This document shows positions 1-10,214 of a DNA stretch of 64,000 nt, in pieces (positions within the stretch are counted from its first letter, which is position 1; each line of letters opens with the position of its first letter). The stretch is from Nitrososphaeria archaeon. GTDB taxonomy: Archaea; Thermoproteota; Nitrososphaeria; Nitrososphaerales; JANXEG01. The position numbers and the translations under genes are program-made. The stretch is taken from positions 162,594 to 226,593 of the forward strand of contig JARVKA010000001.1 of the NCBI GenBank assembly GCA_029775915.1. Direction: 5' to 3'. The notes beneath the pieces are model-generated. The model saw only the letters and a program-made list of their open reading frames with translations. It had not been told where the DNA came from and ran no database searches.

Positions 1-1232
1 ACAATATGAATACTATTATTTAAATGTGCTTTAGCTTTAGCAAAAAGATTTTTCTCAATCTTCTTTAAAAGCTTTCTTACCTCTTGCACCATAAATTTTT
101 CTTCTACACTAACTCTTTCTGAAGTATCTCTACGTACTAATGTAACCTTACCTTCACGAAGATCACGAGGACCAATTTCAACCCTTATTGGTACACCTTT
201 TAATTCCCATTCATTAAACTTCCATCCAGGTGTGTATTCTTCCCGATTATCAAAAATTACTCTCAATTTTGCTTTATGTAAACGATTGAAAACCTCTTTC
301 CCCTTCATTTCCACTTTCTTTTTCTCTTCCTCATTATAAAATATAGGTATTATTACTATATGTAATGGTGCAACTTTTGGAGGTATAATAAGACCTTTAT
401 CATCACCATGAGTCATTATCATCGCGCCAATAAGACGCCAAGATATTCCCCATGATGTTTGCCATGCGTAATATTGCTTACCATCTCTACCAATAAATTT
501 AATATCAAAGGGCTTTGAGAAGTTCTGACCTAAATTATGGGAAGTACCCATTTGTAAAACTTTACCATCTGGCATAACCGCTTCTAATGTTGTGGTGTAT
601 AATGCTCCTACAAACTTCTCTTTGTCACTTTTAAAACCTTTTAACACTGGAATTAGTAAGTAATCTTCAATTAATCTTCTATACAATTCAAGTATTCGCA
701 TTACCTCTTTATCTGCATCCTCTTTCGTTTCATGCACCGTATGTCCCTCTTGCCACAAAAACTCAGATGTGCGAATAAATGGTTTTGTAGATTTAATCTC
801 AGCCCTCAAAACTGAATTCCAAAAATTTAATAATAAAGGTAAATCTCTCCAACTCTTAATCCATTTTGCATAAGATGCATACGCAATAGTTTCTGATGTG
901 GGTCTTACGGCGAGCCGTTCATTTAAAGGTGTATCTCCAGTATGAGTTACCCAAAATACTTCAGGTGTAAATCCTTTAAAATGCTCCTCTTCTTTCTTTA
1001 ATAAACTCTCAGGTATGAATAAGGGAAAGTATGCATTTTGATGACCAAGCTTCTTTATCATGCGATCGAAGATATTTTTAATATTCTCCCAAATCGCATA
1101 ACCGTAAGGCCTTAACACTATAAATCCCTTTATAAGTGAGTAATCAGCTAACTCCGCCTTAATTACAACTTGAGTATACCATTCAGAAAAATCTTCAGAT
1201 TTTTTAACAGTAATCCCAATCTCCTTACTCAA
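1..1232 (-). CDS. proS: Prolyl-tRNA synthetase, partial (C-terminus beyond window)
   Basis: This enzyme charges tRNA-Pro with proline in the cytoplasm. The reverse strand reads openly from a TTG at 1232 to the window edge, giving about 410 residues without a stop. The class II core is clear: a motif 2 region with RPTSETIAYASYAKW and a loop with RAEIKSTKPFIRTSEFLWQE, then the histidine-rich HTVHETKEDAD stretch, and a motif 3-type GTSHNLGQNFSKPF segment. The anticodon-binding domain begins around residue 300 (PPKVAPLHIVIIP). The arrangement matches the archaeal/eukaryotic ProRS type. The missing part should be the end of the anticodon-binding domain and the C-terminal zinc-like domain. The TTG start is inferred; no ATG lies near it in frame. 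Confidence 0.93.
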   Translation of the reverse strand, partial: MSKEIGITVKKSEDFSEWYTQVVIKAELADYSLIKGFIVLRPYGYAIWENIKNIFDRMIKKLGHQNAYFPLFIPESLLKKEEEHFKGFTPEVFWVTHTGDTPLNERLAVRPTSETIAYASYAKWIKSWRDLPLLLNFWNSVLRAEIKSTKPFIRTSEFLWQEGHTVHETKEDADKEVMRILELYRRLIEDYLLIPVLKGFKSDKEKFVGALYTTTLEAVMPDGKVLQMGTSHNLGQNFSKPFDIKFIGRDGKQYYAWQTSWGISWRLIGAMIMTHGDDKGLIIPPKVAPLHIVIIPIFYNEEEKKKVEMKGKEVFNRLHKAKLRVIFDNREEYTPGWKFNEWELKGVPIRVEIGPRDLREGKVTLVRRDTSERVSVEEKFMVQEVRKLLKKIEKNLFAKAKAHLNNSIHI

Positions 1233-1441
1233 ATCTTATCACCAATTTTATTGCTAACATTAACAAAAGGATTATTTAATATGAAAAGATCGTTAATCAA
1301 CCTCCTCAGATTAAAAAACGATTATTCACTATTTAATAACTTTTTCTTAAGAGTGTGTTTTATGTTTTAGGAAAATATTTAATTCGAATCGAGCTTAAAA
1401 CTATTAAAACTTAACATTCAAAAGTATTTTCCAATAGACTA

Positions 1442-2332
1442 TTATTGTATAGGTTGCAAATTTTTATATAGCAACTCAGCCTCAGAATAAATCTTTTTAG
1501 ATTCGGGAATCTTGGCTAAACCTCTATATTGAATAGATATTGAAGATGCTGTTGTGGCAACACAAGCTGACCAAAGTGGATCATTACACTTTAAATAAGT
1601 TGTAAGAAAAGCACCTGCAAAAATATCACCCGCACCCGTTGTGTCTATCACTTTAACACTTGGTGTTGGAATTTTATAGCTATTATTCTCATAAAATAGT
1701 AATACACATCGCTTATCAGTGGCTAATACTATGCTTACCCCCTTCTTCCTCAAAATGATAGAAGCTTGCTTCAAATCTTTTTGCCCAGTAATTTGAAAAG
1801 CTTCTTCATTATCTACCTTCATTATCTTCGCCCATTTTTCTATCTCATACTCGATAGGTTTTAAATAGCATTTACCATAAGAGTTAAAGGCTCTGAGAAA
1901 GCCTTGAGGATCTAAATAAATAATTGATGATACTTTTGATGCTCTTTTCAAAAAATCAAGACTTATTTCACCTACTATGGGGCTTACAATCATACCATCA
2001 AAACTTAATGAATCCAATTGAGTAACTTCAATATCTTCACATTTGGCTTGTAAATAAAGCTCTCTTTCATTATCTTTCAAAATTATTTTAAAATGAGTAG
2101 TGGGCTTAATTTGCGATCTAAAATCTTTTGCGAAATTAAGTTGATTTTTGGATAGCCAAACCATATATTGATCGGGAAAGTCATACCCTATCTTTGTAAT
2201 GAGCCACACATTTGAGTTTAAGTTCCTAGCTGTGAGTCCAGCGTAGCACGGTGGTCCTCCTAATGATGTAATTTGAAAATCTTTTGAAATTATTGTATCA
2301 ATCGCCACATGCCCTGCTATAGCTATTTTCAT
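1442..2332 (-). CDS. PfkB-family carbohydrate/nucleoside kinase
   Basis: This is a ribokinase-like sugar or nucleoside kinase that transfers the ATP gamma phosphate to a hydroxymethyl group. The N-terminal strand KIAIAGHVAIDTI, the GGPPCYAG substrate loop and the C-terminal signature IDTTGAGDIFAGAF, which holds the catalytic aspartate and the anion hole, are all present. The open frame extends ten codons upstream to 2362, but I place the start at ATG 2332 because family members start just before the first strand and an AAGGAG stretch lies about ten bases upstream. The substrate cannot be told from sequence. The gene is divergent from rps26e, with AT-rich promoter-like sequence between them. 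Confidence 0.85.
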   Translation of the reverse strand: MKIAIAGHVAIDTIISKDFQITSLGGPPCYAGLTARNLNSNVWLITKIGYDFPDQYMVWLSKNQLNFAKDFRSQIKPTTHFKIILKDNERELYLQAKCEDIEVTQLDSLSFDGMIVSPIVGEISLDFLKRASKVSSIIYLDPQGFLRAFNSYGKCYLKPIEYEIEKWAKIMKVDNEEAFQITGQKDLKQASIILRKKGVSIVLATDKRCVLLFYENNSYKIPTPSVKVIDTTGAGDIFAGAFLTTYLKCNDPLWSACVATTASSISIQYRGLAKIPESKKIYSEAELLYKNLQPIQ

Positions 2333-2445
2333 TCTTCCAGTGCTCCTTACTACTACTTTCATTATTCGTTATATAATTAGATATATTATTATTTTCGAGG
2401 TAAAATTTTAAATAAAGTGGATTAGATAAATAAATTTGATTTAAA

Positions 2446-2721
2446 TTGCCAAAGAAAAGGAAGAGTAGGGGAAGAGCTAAAGGTGGTAAGGGAAGGTCGG
2501 ATTATGTCCATTGTAGCAATTGTGGCGCTCTTATACCAAAGGATAAGGCTAAAAAAATAACTACAAGGGTTAGTTTAGTAGAACCTTCATTGGCTAAAGA
2601 ATTAAAAGATGCAGGTGCTTACATCGCTTCAACCACTATGTTGAAGTACTATTGTATCAGTTGCGCTGTTCATTTTGGTGCAGTTAAAGTAAGGGCTAAA
2701 GAGGAAAGGCGATTAAAGTAA
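2446..2721 (+). CDS. rps26e: 30S ribosomal protein S26e
   Basis: This is a small-subunit ribosomal protein shared by eukaryotes and part of the archaea, which supports a TACK-type host. The 91-residue product has the basic N-terminus PKKRKSRGRAKGG, a first CxxC in HCSNCGALIPKDKA and a second in YYCISCAVHFG, forming the S26e zinc site. Length is normal for archaeal S26e. The start codon is TTG, giving MPKKRK after initiation. It is transcribed away from the PfkB-family kinase and ends close to the convergent phospholipid synthase gene. Confidence 0.95.
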   Translation: MPKKRKSRGRAKGGKGRSDYVHCSNCGALIPKDKAKKITTRVSLVEPSLAKELKDAGAYIASTTMLKYYCISCAVHFGAVKVRAKEERRLK

Positions 2722-2737
2722 TTAAATGATAAAATCT

Positions 2738-3313
2738 TCAATTAGCCTTAAGTAATAAAATCGATTTAAAAACCCTTTCAATAAAGGTGATTAGAGCGAG
2801 TATTAATACTATTAAGACACCTAGGTATACATGCCCCATTATACTTAAAATAGCAAGGGCGAGTATTCTTTCAGCCCTTTCTCCTAAACCTACTCCAGCT
2901 AAATTTATACCTAAACCCTCAGCTCTTGCTCTTGTATAACTTACCATTATAGAAAAGGATAGTGCGAGAAGAGTGATCAAAGGCTCAATACCACTTATTA
3001 ATATGCCAGTAAAAACAAAAATCTCTGATAATCGATCAAAGATAGAATCTAAAAAAGCTCCTTTTGAAGATGTAGTTTTGGTTAAGCGAGCTACAGAACC
3101 ATCTATTACATCCATCAAACCAGATATTAAAAGAAGAAAGCCTCCAAAAACTCCATTACCAAAAAATAATTTAGAGTATGCCAAACTTGAGAGAAATGCG
3201 AATATAACCCCAAAAATCGTCCACATTATTGCAGGTAAGCCAGTTTTAGTGGCGATAAAGCCTAACCGATTTACCACTGGTTCAACCATTTTTCTTATTC
3301 GGTTAATCAACAA
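2738..3313 (-). CDS. CDP-alcohol phosphatidyltransferase (archaetidylinositol-phosphate-synthase-like)
   Basis: This membrane enzyme joins a CDP-activated lipid to a polar alcohol during phospholipid synthesis. The family signature DVIDGSVAR followed by G and two aspartates in KGAFLDSIFDRLSE is complete (about residues 65-95), so the metal site should work. About six hydrophobic segments are visible. The tail RARAEGLGINLAGVGLGERAER is typical of archaeal members that act on inositol phosphate, so archaetidylinositol phosphate synthase is the best guess. A different polar head group cannot be excluded. It is convergent with rps26e. Confidence 0.82.
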   Translation of the reverse strand: MLINRIRKMVEPVVNRLGFIATKTGLPAIMWTIFGVIFAFLSSLAYSKLFFGNGVFGGFLLLISGLMDVIDGSVARLTKTTSSKGAFLDSIFDRLSEIFVFTGILISGIEPLITLLALSFSIMVSYTRARAEGLGINLAGVGLGERAERILALAILSIMGHVYLGVLIVLILALITFIERVFKSILLLKAN

Positions 3314-3368
3314 AATAAGAAAAAGAGTTAGTTATATATAATCAACACGCTCATATTTATGATCTTAT

Positions 3369-3578
3369 TTGGGTAAGGTTAAAAAGGGTGTGAAGTGCTC
3401 AATTAATGGCTGTAATAATTTAGCCATAAAATCTCTTAGTAAAGATGAATTATCAAAAGGCGGGTTAAAAGTATTAAGTGAAGGTAGGAGGGCATATCTT
3501 TGTGATACACATTACAAGTTGTGGAAGAAGGGTGCAAAAAAGAGTAAAGAGTTAGAAAGAATTAGATATGGATTATGA
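3369..3578 (+). CDS. Small zinc-finger-like conserved archaeal protein
   Basis: This 69-residue basic protein contains a probable metal site: CSINGCNN near residue 10 and CDTHYKLWKKG near residue 45, together a Cx4C plus CxxH pattern. It has a KSLSKDELSKGG linker and a lysine-rich C-terminal helix. The start is TTG. I do not recognise a characterised family, but the charge and metal ligands suggest an RNA- or ribosome-related role. It lies just upstream of thrS on the same strand with about 85 bases between them. Confidence 0.7.
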   Translation: MGKVKKGVKCSINGCNNLAIKSLSKDELSKGGLKVLSEGRRAYLCDTHYKLWKKGAKKSKELERIRYGL

Positions 3579-3664
3579 ATGTAAAATGGTTTTCAAAATT
3601 CATTTATGTATATTTAGCAATCCAAAACCTTTTAATCTAGATCTTAAATGTGAAGATATGGAGA

Positions 3665-5524
3665 ATGAGGCTATTACAATTACATGCAGATTTCATTGAG
3701 TATGAGCCAATTAAAAAAGAAGTTCCTATCGCTGAAGAGATTGAAATTAAAAAGTTTCAACTAAATGAAATTGTTGTTGTCTTCGTTAGTGTAGAAGATA
3801 ATGATGATGAATCAACAGCTTATAAAGCCATAGATGAGATTAAAGTATCAATGAATCGACTTGAATCAAATAGATTATTAATTTATCCATATTCACACCT
3901 TAGTGATAAACTCGCACCACTCAATACCGCTTTAAATATTTTGAGAAAAATGGAAGATTATGCGAAAAAGTTAGGTTTAGAGGTTTATAGAGCACCATTC
4001 GGTTGGACAAAAGCATTTAATATTAGAGTTAAAGGCCATCCTTTAGCTGAGCAATTAAAGGTAATAACAACGAGCAAGATTGAAGAAGAGATTCCTCAAG
4101 CTTTAAAGCTTGAAGAGAAGCTTATCTCAGAATGGTATATTATAAAACCTAGTGGAGAGTTAATTCCGGTTAAAGATTTTGACTTTACTGAACATAGTAA
4201 GTTAGAGCAATTAACTAAGTATGAAATGGAGAAGGTAAGAGCGGTTCATCAAATACCACCACATGTAACTTTAATGAAGAGGCTTGAATTGGCTGATTAT
4301 GAACCGGGTTCAGATCCGGGAAATCTTAGATTTTATCCAAAGGGAAGATTGATAAAATCATTAATTGAGCAATACGTTACACAAATGGTTCGTGATTATG
4401 GTGGTCTTGAAGTAGAGACGCCTATTATGTATGATATGAATCATCCAAGTTTAGCTGATTATCTTAATAGATTTCCAGCTAGACAGTATGTAATAAAATC
4501 TGAGGATAAAGATTTATTTCTTAGATTTAGTGCTTGCTTCGGTCAATTCCTTATGATGAAGGATGCTCAATTCTCTTATAAACAATTACCAATTAGAATT
4601 TATGAGCTTACTCGATATAGCTTCAGAAGAGAGAAGAGTGGTGAACTTGTTGGGTTAAGAAGGCTTAGAGCCTTTACCATGCCAGATTGTCATGCATTTT
4701 GTGCCGATCTTAATCAAGCTAAAAAGGAGCTTATAAATCGCTTTAAACTCTCTATGAATATTCTTCAAGGCATTGGGTTAGAAAAAGATGATTATGAGCT
4801 TGCTATTCGATTTACAAAAGACTTTTATGATGAAAATAAAGATTTTATTATTCAATTAATTCAAATTTATGGTAAACCAGCACTTGTTGAGATGTGGAGT
4901 CAAAAATTCTTTTATTTTATTATGAAGTGGGAATTCAATTTTATAGATAATCTTGGTAAAGCATCAGCTTTATCAACCGATCAAATCGATGTAGAAAATG
5001 CTAAGAGATATGGCATTACGTATATAGATGAAAAAGGTGATAAAAAATATCCAATAATACTTCACAACTCACCTAGTGGTGCTATTGAGCGGTGCATTTA
5101 TGCCCTTTTAGAGAAAGCTTATCGTATGAAACAAGAAGGCAAAGTACCAACTTTACCATTATGGCTCTCACCAACTCAAGTTCACTTTATACCTGTTTCC
5201 AATAAGCATTTAAGTAAAGCTGAAGAATTAGCTGATAAAATTAAAGCTGCTCAAATACGTGTTACAATCGATGATCGTGAGGAAACTGTAGAAAAGAGGA
5301 TTCGGGATTCTGAGCGTGAATGGATAAGATATACAATCGTTATTGGAGAAAAAGAGCTTAATGCAATTAAACTTCCAATAAGAGATAGAATTCTTAGGAG
5401 AATAAGGGAATTAACGATTGATGAGCTTATAAGTGAAATTTGTGAACAAGTAAAAGATAAACCATTTATTGATATTCCACATCCAAGATTGATTTCAAAA
5501 AAGCCTTTGTTTGTTAGCAGTTAA
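3665..5524 (+). CDS. thrS: Threonyl-tRNA synthetase, archaeal type
   Basis: This charges tRNA-Thr and clears mischarged Ser-tRNA. The first ~140 residues (MRLLQLHADFIEYEP onward) form the archaeal editing domain, related to D-aminoacyl-tRNA deacylases, rather than the bacterial N1/N2 domains. The class II core follows, with zinc ligands expected at the Cys of RFSACFG, the His of PDCHAF and the His of ILHNSPSG, and motif 2 arginine in ELTRYSFRRE. The anticodon-binding domain starts near LPLWLSPTQVHFIPVS. The open frame reaches a GTG at 3650, but ATG 3665 gives the usual family N-terminus. Length is typical of archaeal ThrRS. Confidence 0.96.
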   Translation: MRLLQLHADFIEYEPIKKEVPIAEEIEIKKFQLNEIVVVFVSVEDNDDESTAYKAIDEIKVSMNRLESNRLLIYPYSHLSDKLAPLNTALNILRKMEDYAKKLGLEVYRAPFGWTKAFNIRVKGHPLAEQLKVITTSKIEEEIPQALKLEEKLISEWYIIKPSGELIPVKDFDFTEHSKLEQLTKYEMEKVRAVHQIPPHVTLMKRLELADYEPGSDPGNLRFYPKGRLIKSLIEQYVTQMVRDYGGLEVETPIMYDMNHPSLADYLNRFPARQYVIKSEDKDLFLRFSACFGQFLMMKDAQFSYKQLPIRIYELTRYSFRREKSGELVGLRRLRAFTMPDCHAFCADLNQAKKELINRFKLSMNILQGIGLEKDDYELAIRFTKDFYDENKDFIIQLIQIYGKPALVEMWSQKFFYFIMKWEFNFIDNLGKASALSTDQIDVENAKRYGITYIDEKGDKKYPIILHNSPSGAIERCIYALLEKAYRMKQEGKVPTLPLWLSPTQVHFIPVSNKHLSKAEELADKIKAAQIRVTIDDREETVEKRIRDSEREWIRYTIVIGEKELNAIKLPIRDRILRRIRELTIDELISEICEQVKDKPFIDIPHPRLISKKPLFVSS

Positions 5525-5633
5525 TTATATATGAACTAACTTTTTCTTCACATTTTGCTTGAAAGGTATGATAAATGATATTGTACAAGAATTAACAAAT
5601 GGCAAAAATGATCTAAATACTAATAATATACCA

Positions 5634-6530
5634 TCAAATTTCCATGTTTTTCACTTTACCTAAATAGGTTAAGCAAGTAAGTTCAGCTAATAACTTTGCT
5701 GCTACACAAGCGGTTGAACCATTATCGTAAGGTGGTGAAAGCTCCATAATATCGAAGCCTATAATTTCCTTTCCTTTTAAGGTGTATAAAAATTCTAAAA
5801 GTTGGCGTGTTGAAATCCCAATAGGTTCAGGGTTACCAACAGCTGGTGCATAAGCAGGATCGAGAACATCTAAATCAATACTAATATACACTTTTTCAAA
5901 ATCGGAGATAAAATCCTTAAGGAGTTTTTGAGGATTTTTTAATGCATATAATGAGTCTGCAGATATAATGGTTAAACCAATTTTATCAGCCATTCTCCAT
6001 TCCTCACTAGATGCAGCTCTAGATCCTATAATGATTGTATTTTGAGCATCTTTTTTCTCTAATAAACGGCGAAGAAATGTTGCATGACTCAGTTTAAGAT
6101 CAGCGAAGCTATCCCTAAGGTCTAAATGTGCATCAAACACAATCAATGCGCTATCTTTTGGCATCGCTGAGCATGCACCAAATGTAGCTGTATGCTCACC
6201 ACCAAGCATGGCAAATGCTTTTCCCTCATGGATTAATTCATATACAACCTTCTCTACCGAATATACCATTTGATCTATTGAAGTTGTGTAACGAAGGTTA
6301 CCTAAATCCTCAATGCTAAGATCCTCTAAATCAATACCAAGCATAGTGGAATAAACTTCAATATTCATAAAGGCCTCTCGAATTGCATTAGCTCCAAATC
6401 TTGAGCCAGGTCTGTATGTTGAGGTTGCATCAAAAGGAACTCCAAATACTCTAACTATTGGTGGAACTCCTTCTTTTAACATAGTTATAAGTGGATCACG
6501 TGCTATGAAAAATTCCCTATACGTCATCAT
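5634..6530 (-). CDS. speB: Agmatinase (ureohydrolase family)
   Basis: This is predicted to hydrolyse agmatine to putrescine and urea. The dimanganese ligands of the arginase fold are present: GGEHT near residue 110, DAHLDLRD near 133 and SIDLDVLDPAYAP near 217. The final motif FDIMELSPPYDNG is also typical. Length (298) is normal for archaeal agmatinases. The start is one of two adjacent ATG codons. Upstream on the same strand a TTTATACC box stands just before the start, so the transcript may be nearly leaderless. TiaS, which uses agmatine to modify tRNA-Ile, is also encoded in this window, so the two enzymes would draw on the same metabolite. Confidence 0.88.
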   Translation of the reverse strand: MMTYREFFIARDPLITMLKEGVPPIVRVFGVPFDATSTYRPGSRFGANAIREAFMNIEVYSTMLGIDLEDLSIEDLGNLRYTTSIDQMVYSVEKVVYELIHEGKAFAMLGGEHTATFGACSAMPKDSALIVFDAHLDLRDSFADLKLSHATFLRRLLEKKDAQNTIIIGSRAASSEEWRMADKIGLTIISADSLYALKNPQKLLKDFISDFEKVYISIDLDVLDPAYAPAVGNPEPIGISTRQLLEFLYTLKGKEIIGFDIMELSPPYDNGSTACVAAKLLAELTCLTYLGKVKNMEI

Positions 6531-6703
6531 TTAAAGGTATAAATAATGTGGGATATAAAGGCACTACTTTTTAACTAAAGATAAAGGAAGCGTTTCCAAT
6601 AAATCCATTAACGCTTTATATCAAATATATTACTTAAGCAAGCTTTAGTAATGCTTAAATAAATATTAATTTAAGTGAGCATATTAATGGTAGTGAATAT
6701 GAA

Positions 6704-7591
6704 TTGTTAAATGAGCTTAAAAGAAAAGCTTTAGAGCATAATTGTGAAGATATGCTAAATCTCTTAAATGATATTAAAGGATTGAGTAAAGAATTTTCGA
6801 CATATATTGTAGATGGCACACTGATACGGATTCAAGATGAGTGCAAATTAATAGCTTTAGGCGACATTCATGGCGATTTTGATAACCTCATTAAAATTTT
6901 AGAGCATTCAAATTTGGATGAAATATTGGGAACAAAAACCGGCTTAATTTTATTTCTCGGGGATTACATTGATAGAGGTCAATACTCTTTAGAGGTTCTC
7001 TACTTTCTCATTAGCCTTAAATCTTTATACCCAGATAGAGTTATACTCTTAAGAGGAAATCATGAGCCCCCACCTTATCTCATACCCCATCCCCACGATT
7101 TACCTCATGATGTTAGAATGAAATATGGTAATAAAAGTCGAGAGATGTATAATGCCATTATGGAATTTTTCCAATCTCTACCAATAGCTAGCGTAGATCC
7201 AAGAAAGATCTTTTATGTGCATGGAGGTATACCAATTAAAGCACCGAGCCTTACAGAGATTTCAAAAGCCCCTGAGAATCCAAATCTTATGGAGGAGCTC
7301 TTATGGAATGATCCAGTTGAACATATCGATTATTGGGAACCTTCTGTTAGAGGTGCTGGTTTTCACTTTGGTAAAAAAGTAACAGAATCATTTCTCAAAA
7401 ATAATGAATTATCTTTTATTGTATCTGGCCATAGACCATGTGAAGGCTTTATGTTGAATCACAATGGTAAAATACTTACCATTTTTTCTAGAAAAGGTGA
7501 GCCTTATTATAACTCAAAAGTAGCATATCTTCGCTTACCTCATGGAAAATTAAAAGATCACATTCGAAATTATGTAGTTTGCATTGATTAA
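6704..7591 (+). CDS. PPP-family serine/threonine protein phosphatase
   Basis: This is a metal-dependent protein phosphatase related to eukaryotic PP1/PP2A. All core motifs occur in order: GDIHGDF near residue 53, GDYIDRG near 86, LLRGNHEP near 119, VHGGIP near 175 and SGHRPCEGF near 246. The length matches archaeal PP1-type enzymes of about 295 residues. The best start is TTG 6704, as an in-frame stop lies further upstream and no ATG or GTG intervenes. It is convergent with polB, with a four-base overlap of the two stop regions. The target proteins are unknown. Confidence 0.92.
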   Translation: MLNELKRKALEHNCEDMLNLLNDIKGLSKEFSTYIVDGTLIRIQDECKLIALGDIHGDFDNLIKILEHSNLDEILGTKTGLILFLGDYIDRGQYSLEVLYFLISLKSLYPDRVILLRGNHEPPPYLIPHPHDLPHDVRMKYGNKSREMYNAIMEFFQSLPIASVDPRKIFYVHGGIPIKAPSLTEISKAPENPNLMEELLWNDPVEHIDYWEPSVRGAGFHFGKKVTESFLKNNELSFIVSGHRPCEGFMLNHNGKILTIFSRKGEPYYNSKVAYLRLPHGKLKDHIRNYVVCID

Positions 7592-10122
7592 CTCGACCAA
7601 AAGAAATCTTCGAGTTTTGTAGCGCCAAGAATTTCATCAAATTCATAACCTAAAGCATCCAATAATTGTTCAAATGTTCCTCGTAAATAATCGAGATACT
7701 TACTCACATCGATTTCATCTACCTTCGCTAATTCAACAGGCTTTACACCTGGAGGGGTTGTAGTCTTTACAAAAGATATAATATCACCAGCCTTTACCTC
7801 TTTACCTCGACTCATTAGAAGTCTTGCTGCTCTCACATGTTGTGGCGTAGTTTTCACATACTTATCTGGAGGCTTACTAGTCATTACATTGAATGCTAAA
7901 TCCTTTAAAGGTATCTCTTTATTTTTCAATGCGAGAAATCTTTGCCTAAGATCTCTTTTAATCTCCTCACGCGCTTTTTCAAATTCATCTGGAGATTTTA
8001 CTTTACTCAAAGTATTTACCGAATTATAAAAAGCATCTTTGATAAATGTTGGGATATGGCTCTTCTTACCAGTCAATCCTTTTACATCTACACTACCATC
8101 TGGTAAAACTCCTAAATAATTCTTCTTTCTTTGGCTAAAAGCTACATATCTGTAACTCTTATCCAAGTCTAACTCAATTCCCAACTCTCGATCTGCCCAA
8201 TTCGAGATTTCCTCTATTTGATTTTGAGTAGGATTCTTCAAGAATAAACTATCGGTATCACCATAAACAACTTCAATGCCCAATTCATCACACTTTTTAA
8301 TAGTTTTAGATATTATGTATCTGCCTATAGCTGCTGTAGCATCAGCAACTGGTAAGTAGTATAAAGGAAAGATTTCAGCACCCATCACACCATACGATGC
8401 ATTTAAAATCACCTTTAACGCTTGTGAGACTACATTGTAAAGTGTTCTATCCTCAATTGTAAGTAATGGATTCTTTGATAAGGGTTTGTAATACTTTACT
8501 CTAAGGTCTCTAAGTGAACCTATAATGAGTGACGCTAAACCTCTTCGCTTCTTACATACCCAATGCTCAGTATCCGGGACTAAATTACTTTTGCAATCTT
8601 CATGTATACAACGAACAGTCTCAAAAGAAAGATTGTGTACTTTGATTATACTTGGGTATAGTGAAGCAAAGTCTAAAACTACAACATTGAAATGTACACC
8701 AGCTTTAGGTACTACTACTAAACCGCCTTTATACTTCTTCCCTTTTGTAATAGATTCTGAAACCTTACCAGTTCTCTCTTCCAACTCCTCCTTTCTCGGT
8801 ATTAATGCATTCATCCTTCTTAATTCAAAATAAAATAAACTTCTAATCCAATTCGAAACACCAACTCTTGCGGCATCATCAATCGGCATTCTTGCAATCC
8901 TTGCAATTACGAGAAGCAACTTCATTAATAAATCGTCATTAAAGCTGGTTAATTTGTAAGTAATTTGAGCATCGTTGTAACAATACTTGGCTAAATCATA
9001 TAAAGGTAATGTAGCTAACGGTTCTTCAAACTCTAACTTTTTCTGCCCAATTAATGCCTCACTTACACCGTTAAGAGTATGATCAACATATTTGTTGCTA
9101 AACGCATAAACTTGTATCGATTTATTCATAAATACTTTATATAAGTCTAAATGAACTCCATGCCTTACATACGCTACATCTTTACCTAAAGAGATTGGTA
9201 TTTGCTCCTTTTTGAAACCGAGTTTTAAAGCTCTATGATATAAATATTTAAGATCAAAATCATCACCATTAAATGTTATGAGGAATGGATAGTTAATAAT
9301 GCGCTCAAATATTGCAGAAATCATTTCCTTCTCTTCATCAAAGAATATAATCCTTACATTCTTTGGAAGTGTATTTTCACCCAATTTTACATCACGTTTT
9401 AAAATAAAAACTTCGTGTAACTCATCGCTACTTACAAAAGATGCAGCCACTACTGGTTGTTGAGCTTCGGTAGCATCGGGAATTCTATTCTCCTCGGTGA
9501 ATACTTCGATATCTAAAGCTACTCGATGTAAAGTTGGCAATGGTTGATTAAGGAGCTTAGCCCAACCCAATATATGCTCTTTGAAGTCTGGATGTGATTC
9601 TTCTAAAGTTTTCTTTAAACTCTCATGAACAAATTTTGGAATTTCATATTCCACTGGAATTATTTTCGAATCCCTTATTTCATAATAAGCCCCTACAAGT
9701 AGATTATTATCATATAAAAAGTTCTCATAATACTTTATATCAGCCTCCCATGCCTCAATGACATTTCTTATACTCTTCTCTGATGGTGAACCTCCTATAG
9801 CTAATGGATCTGTAGCTATAATCTTTGTAACTTTTATTTTAGTATCATTTAGCAAATCGATTTTCTCTTCTATTTCTAAACCTATAATGTCTGCACGATT
9901 CTTAAAATCTTCAAGCGCTTCTTTGGGAAGTTTAGAATAGCAATAGGGTTTATGACCCGTATTATCATACCAAAGGTGAATAGTTTTAGATGTTGGGTTA
10001 TAAAACTTCAATACTGCAACTTTAGAATCTCCATCATACGTTGCTGAAATTAATAAAGATGGTGGTAAATCACTTGTATGTTTTAATAATTCCTTCATCC
10101 TTTCATAATAAGCCCCATTCAA
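7588..10122 (-). CDS. polB: DNA polymerase, family B
   Basis: This is a replicative-type family-B polymerase with proofreading. The 3'-5' exonuclease motifs are LDIEVFTE (D204, E206), TFNGDDFDLKYL (near 285) and YCYNDAQ (Y380-D384). Polymerase motifs are A, LDFASLYPSI (484-492), B, KVILNASYG (570-578), and C, YGDTDS (620-625). All catalytic carboxylates are present. A Cys pair pattern CIHEDC with a later WVCKKR (505-523) sits in the palm insertion, a possible small metal site. The 844 residues fit the PolB1/PolB3 range of TACK archaea. Confidence 0.96.
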   Translation of the reverse strand: MNGAYYERMKELLKHTSDLPPSLLISATYDGDSKVAVLKFYNPTSKTIHLWYDNTGHKPYCYSKLPKEALEDFKNRADIIGLEIEEKIDLLNDTKIKVTKIIATDPLAIGGSPSEKSIRNVIEAWEADIKYYENFLYDNNLLVGAYYEIRDSKIIPVEYEIPKFVHESLKKTLEESHPDFKEHILGWAKLLNQPLPTLHRVALDIEVFTEENRIPDATEAQQPVVAASFVSSDELHEVFILKRDVKLGENTLPKNVRIIFFDEEKEMISAIFERIINYPFLITFNGDDFDLKYLYHRALKLGFKKEQIPISLGKDVAYVRHGVHLDLYKVFMNKSIQVYAFSNKYVDHTLNGVSEALIGQKKLEFEEPLATLPLYDLAKYCYNDAQITYKLTSFNDDLLMKLLLVIARIARMPIDDAARVGVSNWIRSLFYFELRRMNALIPRKEELEERTGKVSESITKGKKYKGGLVVVPKAGVHFNVVVLDFASLYPSIIKVHNLSFETVRCIHEDCKSNLVPDTEHWVCKKRRGLASLIIGSLRDLRVKYYKPLSKNPLLTIEDRTLYNVVSQALKVILNASYGVMGAEIFPLYYLPVADATAAIGRYIISKTIKKCDELGIEVVYGDTDSLFLKNPTQNQIEEISNWADRELGIELDLDKSYRYVAFSQRKKNYLGVLPDGSVDVKGLTGKKSHIPTFIKDAFYNSVNTLSKVKSPDEFEKAREEIKRDLRQRFLALKNKEIPLKDLAFNVMTSKPPDKYVKTTPQHVRAARLLMSRGKEVKAGDIISFVKTTTPPGVKPVELAKVDEIDVSKYLDYLRGTFEQLLDALGYEFDEILGATKLEDFFWSS

Positions 10123-10214
10123 TCTACTCTCTTGCCACCATTAAATAAAACAAAAGTTGGATATAATAACTTTAGTAAAAGGTTAAATGGTAAAAGTTCA
10201 TACTTTATGGCGCA